Source: an uncultured Legionella sp. (GTDB lineage Bacteria > Pseudomonadota > Gammaproteobacteria > Legionellales > Legionellaceae). From it: a DNA stretch of 6,420 nt. The stretch is from contig CAISKC010000533.1 in NCBI GenBank assembly GCA_903885895.1, forward strand, positions 1 to 6,420, given 5' to 3'. Numbering within the stretch: position 1 is the first letter of the stretch; every line of letters begins with the position of its first letter. Below are positions 6,042-6,420 of this stretch, piece by piece. A program made the translations under genes and the position numbers. Under the pieces are notes generated by a model that ran no database searches, was not told where the DNA came from, and was given only the letters and a program-made list of their open reading frames with translations.

Positions 6042-6420
6042 CTACTTACGAAACAAAAAAGCTTGAGTCTTGGCAATCGCAGTATCTGGCTCTTCTGCAC
6101 CCACCAAGAGCAAGTTTAAGTAATTGAGCGCAATCTGACTGGCGGACTGGGCGTAATCATTGCGTGTTTGGGCAAGACTTTGAATACTGATCAATACATC
6201 GGTAGTACTTTTCACGCCCGCTTCATAACTTTTTTGATTAGCCGTCACACTTTGTCTTGCCGAATTAATTGCCTGGGCTCGAATTTTTAAAGATTCAAAA
6301 CCAGCTTCCACTTGGGCATAGAGATTTTTTGCCTGCGTGGACGTTTGCACTTGGGTTGCTTGACGATTTTCAGAGCTCTGCCGAGCTTTTGCAGTAGAGG
6401 CATAGGTATTAATATAGGCC
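6042..6420 (-). CDS. TolC-family outer-membrane efflux/type I secretion protein, C-terminal part (cut by right edge)
   Basis: The frame is open from the right edge to a TAG TAG double stop at 6044-6039, giving about 125 residues of the C-terminus. The sequence shows the second half of an outer-membrane factor: long helices rich in Gln, Ala, Ser and Arg (SSENRQATQVQTSTQAKNL), then the family's conserved SYEAGVKSTTDVLISIQSL, with the YxxG-x-x-S-x-x-D-V-L pattern, then NDYAQSASQIALNYLNLLL. TolC proteins form a trimeric channel across the outer membrane and periplasm, working with an inner-membrane pump and an adaptor. A GTG at 6350 could be mistaken for a start, but the conserved helix runs on upstream, so the true start lies outside the window. 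The C-terminal extension after the last helix is short. The gene is followed 11 bases later by the coiled-coil gene, which suggests that the exported product belongs to the same surface system. Whether it serves type I protein secretion or drug efflux cannot be told here. Confidence 0.92.
   Translation of the reverse strand, partial: AYINTYASTAKARQSSENRQATQVQTSTQAKNLYAQVEAGFESLKIRAQAINSARQSVTANQKSYEAGVKSTTDVLISIQSLAQTRNDYAQSASQIALNYLNLLLVGAEEPDTAIAKTQAFLFRK

Noticed and set aside
6348..6350. GTG as a start of a short independent 102-residue gene
   Set aside because: The frame is open upstream to the window edge and the upstream residues continue the same TolC-type helix, so this is the 3' end of a longer gene.

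Overview
The window (6420 bases, moderately AT-rich by eye) reads as the interior of one minus-strand operon of a Gram-negative bacterium. The gene at the right edge encodes the C-terminal part of a TolC-type outer-membrane channel, so an outer membrane is present. The overall character (moderate AT content, TolC-family protein, large composite glycosyltransferases with exostosin motifs) fits a freshwater betaproteobacterium such as Polynucleobacter. That placement is an impression from the sequence, not a search result.

Layout in transcription order, from right to left. (1) 6420-6042: 3' end of a TolC-family outer-membrane efflux/type I secretion protein, ending in a double TAG TAG stop. (2) 6030-4114: a 638-residue protein with a long N-terminal coiled coil built from four units of exactly 42 residues, a C-terminal region that seems to hold two copies of one module, and a Ser/Ala/Thr/Lys-rich tail. 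(3) 4114-398: a 1238-residue composite glycosyltransferase with an N-terminal GT-A-like module, a KEVI-repeat linker, an exostosin (GT47-like) module, a beta-rich spacer and a C-terminal GT-A module. (4) 401-1: the first 133 codons of another protein, probably glycosyltransferase-related, cut by the left edge.

The junctions are very tight: 11 bases between genes 1 and 2, a one-base TAATG overlap between genes 2 and 3, and a four-base ATGA overlap between genes 3 and 4. No terminator-like hairpin or clear promoter is visible between them, so co-transcription and translational coupling are likely. No gene-free stretch exceeds 300 bases. I see no RNA genes, insertion sequences or CRISPR arrays, and no convincing plus-strand gene.

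A working model, which is inference, is that the operon makes and exports a cell-surface glycan or a glycosylated surface protein. The TolC-like channel would be the outer-membrane exit, the composite enzyme and the following gene would build the sugar chain, and the coiled-coil protein could act as a scaffold or length-setting partner. The least described parts are the coiled-coil/duplicated-module protein and the three-module glycosyltransferase.
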